Of a stretch of DNA of 64,000 nucleotides, positions 8,896 to 18,223 are shown piece by piece. The stretch is taken from positions 2,691,001 through 2,755,000 of the forward strand of contig NZ_CP163421.1 in assembly GCF_041429775.1 (NCBI RefSeq), read 5' to 3'. This stretch comes from Glycocaulis abyssi (lineage in GTDB: Bacteria > Pseudomonadota > Alphaproteobacteria > Caulobacterales > Maricaulaceae). How positions within the stretch are numbered: the stretch's first letter is position 1; each line of letters begins with the position of its first letter. Under the pieces are notes generated by a model. That model was given only the letters and a program-made list of their open reading frames with translations. It was not told the DNA's origin and ran no database searches. The position numbers were made by a program, and so were the translations under genes.

Positions 8896-9153
8896 GTTCG
8901 TAATCCTCCCTTGGCGGGCAGTTCGTACCGGGTCTCAAGACCAACGCACTGACTGCCGCCCCCGTTTCGCTACTCCGCTTTTGGCGATGCAGCAAAAGTC
9001 CATTTAGGGTGGCGGCAAGCCCGATGCGAGGGGCCGCGTGTGAAGAAATCCTCACCTCTAACGTCAAGAATATAAAACCACCCCGGATTTGTCCCGTGAC
9101 GTTTCAGAAAGGCTGGCTTGCCAGAGCGGCGATTCTGCCGGTATCGCTGAGCC

Positions 9154-9681
9154 ATGGATACGCAATCTGTCACCATCCGGCGCGCCGGCCCCGGCGATGA
9201 AGCTGCTCTCGCGCTGGTGGGCGCGGCGAGTTTTCTGGAATCCTATGCCGGTATCGTCGACGGGCAGGGCATTATCCGCCACTGTGAAGAGCGCCATACG
9301 CCTGAGGTCTATGCCCGCGCTCTGGCAGATGCGTCGCAGGCGCTTTGGCTTGCCGAGATGGCACCGGGCGGTGCGCCTGTCGGCTATCTCCATCTTGCCA
9401 CTCCCGACCTGCCGGTGCCTACAGGGCCAAGAGACATCGAGATCAAGCGCATCTATGTGCTGTCACGCCTGCAGGGTTCGGGCCTCGGCCGCGAGCTGAT
9501 CGGGACCGCTCTCGACCATGCCCGCGCCAATGGCCATTCCAGCGTCGTCCTGGGGGTCTACAAGGGCAATGAGCGGGCGCTGGCCTTCTATGGCCGGGCC
9601 GGATTCGAGGCGCTGGGCGAGCGGCAGTTCGATGTCGGCGGCCGCGTCTATTGCGACTGGGTGATGGGCAGGGCGGTCTAG
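9154..9681 (+). CDS. GNAT family N-acetyltransferase
   Basis: A 175-residue GCN5-related acetyltransferase. The acetyl-CoA pyrophosphate loop is visible as LSRLQGSGLGRELIG (motif A) after strand IEIKRIYV, with motif B ALAFYGRAGFEALGERQF. The N-terminal VTIRRAGPGDEAALALV is typical of the fold. The acceptor substrate is unknown. The gene is divergent from rpoH with 258 bases between them, where I see no other gene. Its stop is 18 bases before an EcfG-type promoter for the next small gene. Confidence 0.87.
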   Translation: MDTQSVTIRRAGPGDEAALALVGAASFLESYAGIVDGQGIIRHCEERHTPEVYARALADASQALWLAEMAPGGAPVGYLHLATPDLPVPTGPRDIEIKRIYVLSRLQGSGLGRELIGTALDHARANGHSSVVLGVYKGNERALAFYGRAGFEALGERQFDVGGRVYCDWVMGRAV

Positions 9682-9699
9682 GTCGCTGGCCGGTTTTCC

Positions 9700-9724
9700 G
9701 GAACCTGCCGGCAATCTGCGCGTT
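9700..9724 (+). promoter_or_regulatory. EcfG (general stress response) type promoter
   Basis: GGAAC at 9700-9704, a 16-base spacer and CGTT at 9721-9724 match the known alphaproteobacterial EcfG/SigT consensus GGAAC-N16/17-CGTT exactly. It lies 67 bases before the start codon of the 43-aa membrane protein, which has its own strong ribosome site. Predicted start of transcription is near 9731. Confidence 0.6.
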
Positions 9725-9791
9725 TTCCTTACACCATGCCGCCAGAAGGATCACCAGATCCGTCTGGCGCTGCCTGCAGAGGAGACGCGCC

Positions 9792-9923
9792 ATGATTGAG
9801 AAGAAGAAAACCGAAGCACGCCAGGGTGAACCTGCTCCCAATCACATGACGCGCCACGCCCTTGTCGGCGGTGTCGTGCTTGCCGTGATCGGCATCGTGA
9901 TCGCCTATATCGTGATCTTCTAG
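9792..9923 (+). CDS. Small single-span membrane protein (43 aa), probable stress gene
   Basis: ATG 9792 is preceded by GCAGAGGAG at a good distance. The protein has a charged N-terminus (MIEKKKTEARQGEPAPNH) and one hydrophobic helix, ALVGGVVLAVIGIVIAYIVI, reaching nearly to the C-terminal Phe. It should be an inner-membrane protein with the N-terminus in the cytoplasm. No family is recognised. An exact EcfG-type promoter upstream suggests induction in the general stress response; this is inference. Confidence 0.7.
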   Translation: MIEKKKTEARQGEPAPNHMTRHALVGGVVLAVIGIVIAYIVIF

Positions 9924-9943
9924 GCGTGTCCGGGCAGGCAGCC

Positions 9944-11620
9944 CTAGGCTGCCTTGATGCCCGATACGAAGCGCGTCATCTGATCTTTCAGCTCGTCAGA
10001 GCGTGAGTTGAGCGTCTTGCACGCTTCCAGCAGCTCGCCCGATGCCGTCGCATTGCCGTCGGAAATCTGGTTCAGCGCCTCAATGGTCGATGCGATCTGG
10101 CTGGCCCCTGCCGCGGCTTCCTGAATGGCGCGGGCAATATCGCCGGTCGCAGCGCCCTGCTGTTCGGCCGATGCCGCCACACCGCCCGCCAGCGTATTGA
10201 GATCGCCGATGCGCTTGACGATATCGGCGATGCGCTCAACCGCATGGCCCGTGGCCGCCTCGATGGCCGTCATCTGTGCCTCGATATCGCCGGTTGCCTT
10301 GGCGGTCTGGGTGGCCAGCGCCTTCACCTCGTTTGCGACAACCGCAAAGCCCTTGCCGGCCTCGCCTGCGCGCGCTGCCTCGATGGTGGCGTTGAGCGCC
10401 AGCAGATTGGTCTGCTCGGCGATCCCCTGGATCAGGGTCACGACTTCTCCGACCTTGCCGGCATTATCGGCCAGTGTGCGTACATCGGTATCGGTGGCAC
10501 GCGCCTGCTCTACCGCCTCGCCGATAAGGGCAGAGGCTTCGGAGATTTGCCGGGAGATTTCCTGGATGGACGCGGAGAGTTCTTCCGACGCGGAGGCGAC
10601 AGATTGTACGTTGGCGGAGGTTTCCTCTGACGCGGCTGCCGCCGAACTGGACTCCTCGGTTGTGCGGGTCGCGTTGGTATCCACGATTCCGGCTGCCGAG
10701 TACACTTGGGATGCTGCCTGGATGACGTCCGTCAGCAGGGTGCCGACTTCCGCCTCGAACCGGTCAGCCGTTTCGATCATGGCCTGGCGCTGCATCTCGC
10801 GCTGACGGGCCTCGGACTCCTCCTGCTTGGCTTTCAGGGCTTCGGCGTCGGCGAGCGCGGTGCGCAGCACCCCGACCGTCGACCAGAGCTGGCCAATCTC
10901 GTCGCGTGAGCGAACGGAGGGCACCTCAATCGTGAGATCGCCGCCGGCAACCTGTTCAAGAACGTCTGTTACCTTGGTGAGCGGGCGGCTGACCTGGAAA
11001 ATGGCCACATAAAGCGCAAAGCCGATGCCGCCCAGAACGCCCAGAATGGCAATGCCGGTCAGCATGATGAAGCGGGTGCGGTAGAAGCTGGCGAGATCGG
11101 CTTCGATCGCGTCGAGTTGCGCGCGGTCGCGTTCAACCACGGCGTCGATTTCTTCCTGATAGGCGCGCCGGTTGGAGCGATTATCCATATTATTGCCCTG
11201 CTCATTGGCAAGGGCGGGATCAATGCCGCCAAGACGCACTGTCTCGGCGCGGAAGGCCCGGAACTCCGCCGTGCGTGAGCGTACCGCTTCAAAGAGGGCG
11301 CGTTCCTCGCCCGAAGCCGGTACCAGAGCACTCCATTGATCCAGCAGGGCGTCGATCTGGTCCAGCCGGCGCATCAGTCCTTCGCCGAAGGGGGCGGCCT
11401 GTTCGGTGGTCTGCGACGCGTAAATTCCGCGCGCCTCCATGACCACGCCGGTCACCAGCCGGTTGAGGTGAGCGCCGTGATAGGCCCGCGTTGCGGCATT
11501 TTCGTAGGCGGCCACGCGGGTGTTGTAGGCTTGCATGCTCTGTATGCCGAGCCCGGCCAGAAGGATGGATACGACACCCAGAGCGCCGACAGCGGCCATG
11601 ATCTTGACGCGAATGCTCAT
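9944..11620 (-). CDS. Methyl-accepting chemotaxis protein
   Basis: A 558-residue chemoreceptor. It has a first membrane helix at about residues 8-26, a periplasmic helical sensor of roughly 165 residues, and a second helix ([20 protein letters not shown]). A HAMP domain follows ([20 protein letters not shown]), then a long cytoplasmic coiled coil with the signalling tip [18 protein letters not shown] and [15 protein letters not shown]. No C-terminal CheR-binding pentapeptide is visible. ATG 11620 is preceded by AGGAGAG, and a longer in-frame start at 11671 is disfavoured because it hides the membrane helix. It is an orphan receptor: no che genes are nearby. Confidence 0.92.
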   Translation of the reverse strand: MSIRVKIMAAVGALGVVSILLAGLGIQSMQAYNTRVAAYENAATRAYHGAHLNRLVTGVVMEARGIYASQTTEQAAPFGEGLMRRLDQIDALLDQWSALVPASGEERALFEAVRSRTAEFRAFRAETVRLGGIDPALANEQGNNMDNRSNRRAYQEEIDAVVERDRAQLDAIEADLASFYRTRFIMLTGIAILGVLGGIGFALYVAIFQVSRPLTKVTDVLEQVAGGDLTIEVPSVRSRDEIGQLWSTVGVLRTALADAEALKAKQEESEARQREMQRQAMIETADRFEAEVGTLLTDVIQAASQVYSAAGIVDTNATRTTEESSSAAAASEETSANVQSVASASEELSASIQEISRQISEASALIGEAVEQARATDTDVRTLADNAGKVGEVVTLIQGIAEQTNLLALNATIEAARAGEAGKGFAVVANEVKALATQTAKATGDIEAQMTAIEAATGHAVERIADIVKRIGDLNTLAGGVAASAEQQGAATGDIARAIQEAAAGASQIASTIEALNQISDGNATASGELLEACKTLNSRSDELKDQMTRFVSGIKAA

Positions 11621-11763
11621 GTGAAACTCTCCTGCTTTGCATAGAGCTATGCGCAGGTTCGGGTGAACCACCGGTAAACCATATTGTTCCCCTGTGCGGA
11701 TATCTGCCCGGAACGGAGATTGGCAGATGACGGCGGCGCACAGACAGGGCTAGCCTCGCGCCC

Positions 11764-12651
11764 ATGGACAGTTTTATCGGACAGATTCTCCTCCCCCTCG
11801 CCCTTGCCTTCATCATGCTGGCACTGGGGGTTGGCCTGACGCCGGCTGATTTCCGGCGCATATTCACCAAGCCGAAAGCGCTGCTGGTGGGCGTTGTGCT
11901 GCAGTATTTCTCGCTGCCCCTGCTGGCGATTGCCATTGTTGCCTTCCTGCCCGCTCCGCCCGTGCTGAAAGTGGGGATTGTGCTGCTGGCGGCGTGTCCG
12001 GGCGGGACGACCTCGAACCTCCTCACCCATATGGCGCGCGGCGATGTTGCCCTGTCGATCTCGCTGACCGCGCTGACCAGCCTCACCTCCATGTTTACTG
12101 TACCGGTGGTGCTGATGATCGCGCTGGCGCTTTTCATGGGGCCCGAAGCGCCATCGGTCGGCCTTGTCACCACCGGGCTTGTCATTTTCCTTCTGACAGT
12201 TGTGCCGGTGGGTATCGGCATGACGATCCGTCAGTTCGCGCCGAAAATCGCCGATGTGCTTGACCGGCACTCGCGCCTCTTGTCGGGTGTCGTGTTCACC
12301 GCCGTCGTGCTGGCCACGCTGATTGCCGACCGGGACGAGCTGGCTGCCCGCTTTGCCGAAGCAGGATTTATCGCGCTCAGCCTGAATGTGCTGGCCATGG
12401 GGGTCGCGTTCGCGGTGGCAAGCCTTGTCATGCTGAAGATGAAGCAGCGCATCGCCCTGACGCTCGAATGCGGGCTGCAGAACGCGACGCTCGCCATCGT
12501 CGTTTCGGTCTCGATGCTGGGCAGCGTGTCCTATGCCGTGCCGGCGGCGATCTACGGCCTTCTCATGTTCGTAACCGCAGGGGCCTTCATCCTGTGGGCG
12601 CGCCGCTGGTCAAGTGTGGCGTCGCGGGCCAGGCGGCGGGTGGTGGTTTGA
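11764..12651 (+). CDS. Bile acid:sodium symporter family (BASS) transporter
   Basis: A 295-residue protein of nine to ten membrane helices. Family marks include ILLPLALAFIMLALGVGLT, the conserved AACPGGTTSNLLTHMARGD segment lining the transport path, and ECGLQNATLAIVVS. BASS proteins take up organic anions with sodium; the substrate (for example a keto acid, pantothenate or a sulfonate) is not predictable here. The gene is divergent from the chemoreceptor and converges on rluD, with an inverted pair of dispersed repeats between the two stops. Confidence 0.85.
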   Translation: MDSFIGQILLPLALAFIMLALGVGLTPADFRRIFTKPKALLVGVVLQYFSLPLLAIAIVAFLPAPPVLKVGIVLLAACPGGTTSNLLTHMARGDVALSISLTALTSLTSMFTVPVVLMIALALFMGPEAPSVGLVTTGLVIFLLTVVPVGIGMTIRQFAPKIADVLDRHSRLLSGVVFTAVVLATLIADRDELAARFAEAGFIALSLNVLAMGVAFAVASLVMLKMKQRIALTLECGLQNATLAIVVSVSMLGSVSYAVPAAIYGLLMFVTAGAFILWARRWSSVASRARRRVVV

Positions 12652-12765
12652 TTTCGCCTCTCCTTCGAGCCGGCCTTCGGCCTCCTCAGGATGAGGGCGA
12701 AATGTGATTTACCTTATCCTGAGGGCGAGCGGAGCGAAGCGTCTCGAAGGACGAGGTAAATCATC
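12649..12765. repeat. Inverted pair of dispersed palindromic repeat units
   Basis: Two copies of the same element face each other. Unit one (12651-12703) is bounded by ATTTCGCC and GGGCGAAAT and contains TCCTTCGAG and CCTCAGGATGAGG. Unit two (12707-12763) is bounded by GATTTACC and GGTAAATC and carries ATCCTGAGG and CTCGAAGGACGAGG in the reverse order. The motif pair TCCTTCGAG/CCTCAGGAT is a familiar intergenic repeat in alphaproteobacterial genomes. It fills the gap between two convergent genes and could form stem-loops in either transcript. Confidence 0.75.
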
Positions 12766-12766
12766 C

Positions 12767-13774
12767 CTAAACCCGCTTCAGGGCCGCGTGCAGGTTTTGC
12801 AAGTCAGCTGGCAATTCTGTCTCGAACACCATCTCTTCGCGCGTTGAGGGATGGACAAAGCCCAGCACCGAGGCGTGGAGAGCCTGACGGCCCAGCGCCT
12901 TGATCTCGGGCAGGTCGGGAATGCCTTTGAGCTGGCTGGTGCGCTGCGGGCCGTAGATGCGGTCGCCGATCAGGGCGTGGCCCAGATGTTCCATGTGCAC
13001 GCGGATCTGGTGAGTGCGCCCGGTTTCCAGCCGGCATTCGACAAGGGCGGCCAGCGGTGTGCCGATAGGGGCCTTGGCTTCCTGCCCGTAAGTCTCCAGC
13101 ACCTGATAATGGGTGATGGCTTCCTTGCCGGCTGCGCTCTCCCATTTGAGAACCGCCATTTTCAGCCGGTCGCGCGTGGAGCGGGCGATGCGGGTTGCTA
13201 TCTCGCCTTCGCGCGGACGCGGTGCACCGCGCGTGAAGGCCAGATAGGCACGCTCGACGGTGTGTTTGGCGAACTGCTTGGAGAGGTAACGGTGCGCAAC
13301 ATCGTTCTTGGCAACGACGAGAACGCCCGACGTGTCCTTGTCGATACGGTGGACAATACCGGGCCGTTCCACGCCGCCAATCCCAGATAGCGATCCCTTG
13401 CAGTGATAGAGAAGGGCATGGACCAGCGTGCCGGTCCATGCGCCAGCGCCGGGGTGTACCGTCAGGCCCGCCGGCTTGTTGATGACGATCAGGTCGTCAT
13501 CCTCGTGCAATATGTCGAGCGGAATGTTTTCCGGCTTGGGCACAGCCGGTTCCAGCGCGGGCATGGTGAGCGTGTAGATATGCCCCTCGCGCACCTTCGC
13601 AGACGGGTCGGCCAGTGTTTCGCCGTTCACGGCCAGCGCGCCACCCTCGATCAGCGCCTTGCAGCGAGAGCGTGAGAGTTCGGGCCATTGCGCAGCCATC
13701 CAGCGGTCCAGCCGTTCGCCGGCATCGGCTTCGCCGGCCGTTATGCTGCGGCTATCTTCTTGTGAAGCTGTCAT
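12767..13774 (-). CDS. rluD: 23S rRNA pseudouridine synthase, RluD family
   Basis: A 335-residue RluA/RluD-type pseudouridine synthase. An N-terminal S4 RNA-binding domain (GERLDRWMAAQWPELSRSRC, residues about 18-80) precedes the catalytic domain. The catalytic aspartate lies in GIVHRIDKDTSGVLVVAKND. LETGRTHQIRVHMEHLGHALIGD and LHASVLGFVHP complete the family signature. It should modify U1911/1915/1917 of 23S rRNA (E. coli numbering) in ribosome maturation; RluC cannot be fully excluded. ATG 13774 lies 177 bases from the divergent TonB receptor gene. Confidence 0.9.
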   Translation of the reverse strand: MTASQEDSRSITAGEADAGERLDRWMAAQWPELSRSRCKALIEGGALAVNGETLADPSAKVREGHIYTLTMPALEPAVPKPENIPLDILHEDDDLIVINKPAGLTVHPGAGAWTGTLVHALLYHCKGSLSGIGGVERPGIVHRIDKDTSGVLVVAKNDVAHRYLSKQFAKHTVERAYLAFTRGAPRPREGEIATRIARSTRDRLKMAVLKWESAAGKEAITHYQVLETYGQEAKAPIGTPLAALVECRLETGRTHQIRVHMEHLGHALIGDRIYGPQRTSQLKGIPDLPEIKALGRQALHASVLGFVHPSTREEMVFETELPADLQNLHAALKRV

Positions 13775-13951
13775 TATTCATCCTGACCGACCGCTCAGCG
13801 AGCGTGCTTTTTGTGCAACGCAATCTGACGTGCTGCAGCGCGTCAAATTTCTGTAACGCGACTGATAGGCCCCCGTCACATTGGCGGCGTAGCAGCACGG
13901 GGAAAGCCCGGCAAGCGTGCCGGGCCGGAGCTATTTCAGGAGCACCATGCC

Positions 13952-16315
13952 ATGATCCGCAAATCTGTCCTCATGTCGGCTGTCGCGCTGGGCGCGGTAT
14001 CCGCCCCGGCCTTCGCCGAGCTGAACGAGACGGCTCAGCCGGTTGAAGTCATCCGTGTGACGACCCAGTTCCGCGAGCAGTCGCTGGCTGAGGTGCCGGT
14101 CAATGTCACCGCATTCAATGCCGAGCTGATCGACCGGCTCGATATCCGCAATCTGGAAGACATGGCCGCGTTCACGCCGGGTCTGGTGATCCAGGAGCAG
14201 AGCCCGAACAATACCGGCTACTCCTTGCGCGGTATCACCACTGATAGCGGCGACACCTATGCGGAATCGCGCGTGGCGATCTTCCAGGACGGCATCTCCA
14301 TCACCCGCTCGCGCGGCTCCTATGTCGAGCTTTTCGACATGGAGCGCATCGAGGTGGCCAAAGGCCCGCAGCCGACCCTGTTCGGACGTGGCGCGCTGAT
14401 CGGTGGCATCAACCTGATCCAGAACAAGGCCGAGGACGATTTCTCTGCCTCGCTCTTTGGCGGTATCGGCAATTACGAGCAGCGCGAGATTGGCGGCCAC
14501 GTCAATTATGGTCTGGGTAATGGGCTTGGCCTGCGCCTGGCCGGTGTGCACCGCAGCCGTGACGGCCATATCGACAATCTGCTTGGCGGCACGCTGCAGG
14601 GCCGCGATGTCAGCGCCATCCGGGGTGTATTCTCTGCCCGCCTCGATAATGGGTTCAGCTTTGACCTGATCGGCAATTATCAGGAAGACAATGGCCCCGG
14701 CACCTCGTTCAAGTCCGGTGTGCTGCCAACCCCGGGCGGCGATACCAGCCCGTATACGGCTGCAGCGCTCTTCACCTTCCCCGGCTTTGAGGACAATCAG
14801 GGTCTCGGCCTTGACCGTACGGTCTGGGGCGTGACGGCGCTCGCCGAATACCCGCTCAATGACGCCTGGACGCTGAGCTCCATTACTGGCTACCGCCAGT
14901 TTGACTCCCGCGAAGTGTTCGATCCGATCGGGGCAGGGCTTGATCTTATCAACCTTGCTGAAGATGCGCGCGGGCGTCAGGCCAGCCAGGAATTCCGCCT
15001 GACCTATGATGCCGGGGACCGCGTGTCGGCCGTCATCGGGGCCACCTGGTTCTACGAATCCGGTACCCAGCGCATTCCGCTCATCGTCAATGAGGCGCGC
15101 GCGCAGGCCCTGCTCCTGCAGACCCCCGCCGTGCAGGCCCAGTTTGCCCAGCAGCTGGGTGTGCCTACAGCGGCGCTCTTCCCCACGCTGAGCTTCCTGC
15201 TGGGCGTTCCGGCCAGTGACTTCACCAATATCGTCAACCCGTTCCCGTTGTCGGTTGGCGGTACGCTGGCCGCTGGTGTTCCGGTGCCGCTTGGCACCTA
15301 TCAGGAAGAAGCTGCCAATTCGGGCCGCACCGAGGCGTTTGACCTGTTTGGCGAGGTCACGCTGCGCGCCACCGATCGGCTGAGCTTCACGGCCGGTCTG
15401 CGGTATACTGACGAAAGCAAGCGCACGTCGGGCTATGGCGGTTTCGTCAACGCGCCGAACCTGATCGTGGGCGGGCGCGCCCTGCTCCTGCCGGGTACGC
15501 CCGATGGCGCGGTGGTGTCCCAGAGCGCCAGCTTTGATGATGTGACCTGGCGCGTTGTGGCGGCCTATGAGGTCAATGACCGGCTGAACACCTGGATCTC
15601 CTATGCGCGTGGCCGCCGTCCTGACGTTCTGGCGCTGGACACGACCGCTCCGGGCTTCTTCTCGGTCGCACCAGCCGAGATCGTGGACTCGCTTGAGGCC
15701 GGTGCCTTCCTGACGCTGGACCGTGGCACCATTTCCGGCTCCATCTTCCGGTCGGAATACGAGAACTTCCAGTCCAGCCAGTTTGACCCGTTTGACGGTT
15801 CGCTGGTGCCGACCAATGCCGGTGAAGCCACGCAATATGGCCTGGAAATCCAGAGCAATTACGCCATCACCGATGCAATCGAGGTCTATGCCACCTACGC
15901 CTATAACCTCGCCAAGATCAACGATACGCTGGGCGGTGTGCCGCAGGAGTTCGGCGGTAACCGTTTCCGCTACGCGCCTGAACACGCAGCCTCCATCGGC
16001 CTGCGCGCAGAACTGTTCTCCAATGAAATGGGAACGCTCAGCCTGCTTCCGGCCTATAGCTGGCAGTCGCACATCTTCTTCGATGAAGACAATCAGCGCT
16101 TTGCCGGTGTGCGTCAGGACTCCTACGGCCTGCTGCGCGCCCGCCTGCGCTTTGAAAGCGCTGACATGCGCTGGTATGGCGAGGTGTTCGGCAACAATCT
16201 CACCGATGAGCAATACCTCATCGATGCGGGCAATACCGGGGCGACATTCGGCCTGCCGACCTTCATCGCCGGCTCGCCGCGTACCTATGGCGTCCGTCTG
16301 GGCGTGAACTTCTAG
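13952..16315 (+). CDS. TonB-dependent outer-membrane receptor
   Basis: A 787-residue receptor with signal peptide MIRKSVLMSAVALGAVSAPAFA. The plug domain shows EVPVNVTAFNAELIDRLDIR and SLRGITTDSG, and the segment EVIRVTTQFREQSLAEV occupies the TonB-box/plug-start position. The rest is a 22-strand barrel ending in GVRLGVNF with a terminal aromatic. Such receptors import scarce nutrients at the outer membrane using TonB energy. The PhoD-like phosphatase follows on the same strand after a terminator-like hairpin, hinting at a phosphorylated organic substrate, which is inference. The protein is of the caulobacterial/sphingomonad type that often takes non-iron substrates. Confidence 0.92.
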   Translation: MIRKSVLMSAVALGAVSAPAFAELNETAQPVEVIRVTTQFREQSLAEVPVNVTAFNAELIDRLDIRNLEDMAAFTPGLVIQEQSPNNTGYSLRGITTDSGDTYAESRVAIFQDGISITRSRGSYVELFDMERIEVAKGPQPTLFGRGALIGGINLIQNKAEDDFSASLFGGIGNYEQREIGGHVNYGLGNGLGLRLAGVHRSRDGHIDNLLGGTLQGRDVSAIRGVFSARLDNGFSFDLIGNYQEDNGPGTSFKSGVLPTPGGDTSPYTAAALFTFPGFEDNQGLGLDRTVWGVTALAEYPLNDAWTLSSITGYRQFDSREVFDPIGAGLDLINLAEDARGRQASQEFRLTYDAGDRVSAVIGATWFYESGTQRIPLIVNEARAQALLLQTPAVQAQFAQQLGVPTAALFPTLSFLLGVPASDFTNIVNPFPLSVGGTLAAGVPVPLGTYQEEAANSGRTEAFDLFGEVTLRATDRLSFTAGLRYTDESKRTSGYGGFVNAPNLIVGGRALLLPGTPDGAVVSQSASFDDVTWRVVAAYEVNDRLNTWISYARGRRPDVLALDTTAPGFFSVAPAEIVDSLEAGAFLTLDRGTISGSIFRSEYENFQSSQFDPFDGSLVPTNAGEATQYGLEIQSNYAITDAIEVYATYAYNLAKINDTLGGVPQEFGGNRFRYAPEHAASIGLRAELFSNEMGTLSLLPAYSWQSHIFFDEDNQRFAGVRQDSYGLLRARLRFESADMRWYGEVFGNNLTDEQYLIDAGNTGATFGLPTFIAGSPRTYGVRLGVNF

Positions 16316-16342
16316 AGCAGCATACGCCGGGGGCGATGCGAA

Positions 16343-16391
16343 GAGGGCCGGGCCACTGCTTGAGGGAGCAAAGGGTCCGGCCCTTCTTCTT
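16343..16391 (+). terminator. Rho-independent terminator after the TonB receptor gene
   Basis: GGGCCGGGCC at 16345-16354 pairs with GGTCCGGCCC at 16374-16383, leaving a 19-base loop, followed by TTCTTCTTG. It lies 30 bases after the receptor stop, so most transcripts should end before the phosphatase gene. Confidence 0.65.
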
Positions 16392-16451
16392 GTGCCTGTC
16401 ACATCGGCCATGCACACTCACTTACAGAACAATCAAGGGGAGGCATAACCA

Positions 16452-18167
16452 GTGTTCAAGCCATACGCACTGACGCGCCGTGGCGCGCTTCTGGCCGCAG
16501 CCGGCGTGGGGGCCGGTCTGGCGGCGTGCTCGCCTGAAGAGATGCGCTTTGATCCGCTGCCCGCGCCTGAGGGTCCGTTCAAGCATGGCGTGGCGTCCGG
16601 TGATCCTGACCAGACCAGCTTTGTGGTTTGGACAGCCGTTACCGCTGATGGCGATGCCCGCACCACGCTGGAGATTGCCACCGACGCGACATTCAACACC
16701 ATCGTGGAGACCCGCGAGGTAACTGCGCGCGAGGGCGTGATACCGGTCAATGGCGCGCGGCCGATGAAAGCGCTGATCGAGGGGCTGGAGCCGGGGGGTG
16801 TGTATTTCTACCGCTTCCGTCACGGCGATGAGGTGTCGCCGGTGGGCCGCACCCGCACCCTGCCTGAGGCGGGTGTCGACCGGTTCCGTATCGCGGCCTT
16901 TTCCTGCTCGAACTATCCGTTCGGCTTTTTCAATGCCTACCGCGATGCCGCCGATCAGGGTGATTTCGACCTCGTGGTGCATCTGGGCGACTATATCTAC
17001 GAGTATGGTTATGGCGGATACGGAACATCCGATGCCGAGCGGCTCTCGCGCATGCCCGACCCGATGCATGAGATCCTATCGGAAGAGGATTATGCCCGCC
17101 GCCATGCGCTCTATTGCTCGGATCCTGATCTGCAGGCGCTCAAAGCCAGCGCGCCGTGGATACTGATCTGGGACGATCACGAAACGGCGAACGATTCCTG
17201 GCGCTATGGCGCAGAGAATCACGATCCCGAAACCGAAGGCGACTGGTTCACCCGGCGCGACAACGCGCTGCGCGCCTACCATGACTGGCTGCCGGTTCGC
17301 GAGGCCGAACCCTTGAAAGCGCGCTATGGCGCGGTGGAAATCGGTGATCTGGCCACGCTAATCTTTGTCGAGACCCGCCTGACGGCACGCTCTGAGGAAC
17401 TGACCCTCGACACCTTCCCGATCCCTGTCGAATCCGATCCGGAAGACCCTGAAAACCAAGCTGCCGTGCAGCGCTGGCGCGACGAGGTGATAGGCGATCC
17501 CGAACGCCGGCTGATTGATGACGAACAGCGCGCCATGATCGGCGAGGCGCTGGCCGCCTCGGTGCAGGCGGGCAAGCCGTGGCGCATCATCGCCAACCAG
17601 GTGCTGATGGGACGCCTCGAAGCGCCCAACTACCTCACCCAGACACCGTTCTGGCTGCGCACCTATATGCGCCTGCAGGGCGGGTTCAACTGGCATTTTG
17701 CCCAGCGTACCGCGCACGGCGTGCCACTCAATCTGGATAGCTGGGACGGATTTCCGGTGGATCGCGAACGTCTCTATCAGACGGTGCGTGATGCCGGTGC
17801 CGACATCGTGGTGCTGACCGGGGACACCCATAATACATGGGTCAATGATCTGCACGACGCGCAAGGAAACCGGGTCGGCACCGAGTTTGGCGTCACCTCC
17901 GTGACCAGCCCGTCACCCTTTGAAACGGTAAATGCGCCGGGCGTGGATTTCGGCCGCATGGCTGAGGACCGCAATCCGGAGATCCTGCGCAATAATGCCT
18001 GGGACAAGGGCTATACCCGGCTGACCCTGACGCGCGGCGAGCTGATTGCCGAGCAGATGATCCTGTCGACCGTCAAGGATCGTGAATTCTCCATCCGCCC
18101 TGACAGCGTCTGGCGCGTCCGCCCGGCCAATGGCGGGCCGGTGCAACAGGTCGAACGGCTGGGCTGA
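16452..18167 (+). CDS. PhoD-like alkaline phosphatase/phosphodiesterase
   Basis: A 571-residue exported metallophosphatase. The N-terminus has a twin-arginine-like motif (TRRGALLAA) and then LAAC, so Tat export with lipid attachment is likely. A PhoD N-terminal beta domain (HGVASGDPDQTSFVVWT) precedes the metallophosphatase core: FSCSNYPFGFFNAYRDA, VHLGDYIYEYG, ILIWDDHETANDSW and VVLTGDTHNTWVND, which carry the metal ligands. PhoD enzymes act on phosphomonoesters and diesters using Ca2+ and Fe3+. GTG 16452 is preceded by AGGGGAGG eight bases away. It lies downstream of a TonB receptor; the pair may scavenge organic phosphate. Confidence 0.9.
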   Translation: MFKPYALTRRGALLAAAGVGAGLAACSPEEMRFDPLPAPEGPFKHGVASGDPDQTSFVVWTAVTADGDARTTLEIATDATFNTIVETREVTAREGVIPVNGARPMKALIEGLEPGGVYFYRFRHGDEVSPVGRTRTLPEAGVDRFRIAAFSCSNYPFGFFNAYRDAADQGDFDLVVHLGDYIYEYGYGGYGTSDAERLSRMPDPMHEILSEEDYARRHALYCSDPDLQALKASAPWILIWDDHETANDSWRYGAENHDPETEGDWFTRRDNALRAYHDWLPVREAEPLKARYGAVEIGDLATLIFVETRLTARSEELTLDTFPIPVESDPEDPENQAAVQRWRDEVIGDPERRLIDDEQRAMIGEALAASVQAGKPWRIIANQVLMGRLEAPNYLTQTPFWLRTYMRLQGGFNWHFAQRTAHGVPLNLDSWDGFPVDRERLYQTVRDAGADIVVLTGDTHNTWVNDLHDAQGNRVGTEFGVTSVTSPSPFETVNAPGVDFGRMAEDRNPEILRNNAWDKGYTRLTLTRGELIAEQMILSTVKDREFSIRPDSVWRVRPANGGPVQQVERLG

Positions 18168-18176
18168 AACGAAAAC

Positions 18177-18199
18177 GGGCGGCCCCTCAGGGGCCGCCC
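18177..18199. terminator. Bidirectional terminator between phoD-like and DUF4168 genes
   Basis: A perfect 10-bp stem (GGGCGGCCCC, loop TCA, GGGGCCGCCC) lies between the two convergent stops. On the minus strand it is followed by GTTTTCGTTT; on the plus strand by GGTTGTCTT. Confidence 0.75.
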
Positions 18200-18223
18200 G
18201 CCGGTTGTCTTATGCCAGCCTGC

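Noticed and set aside
13851-13868. CTGTAAC-N4-CTGATAG upstream of the TonB receptor as a Pho box
   Set aside because: Each half matches the CTGTCAT/C half-site at only four or five of seven positions; the single CTGTCAC at 16396 before the phosphatase has no partner 11 bases away.
16396-16402. CTGTCAC before the PhoD-like gene
   Set aside because: A lone seven-base half-site occurs often by chance and is not paired at the required spacing.
13931-16417. A very long open frame (828 codons) on the minus strand across the TonB receptor gene
   Set aside because: It is the mirror of a GC3-biased real gene. The plus-strand protein has a signal peptide, plug and terminal aromatic of a known family; the minus product resembles nothing.
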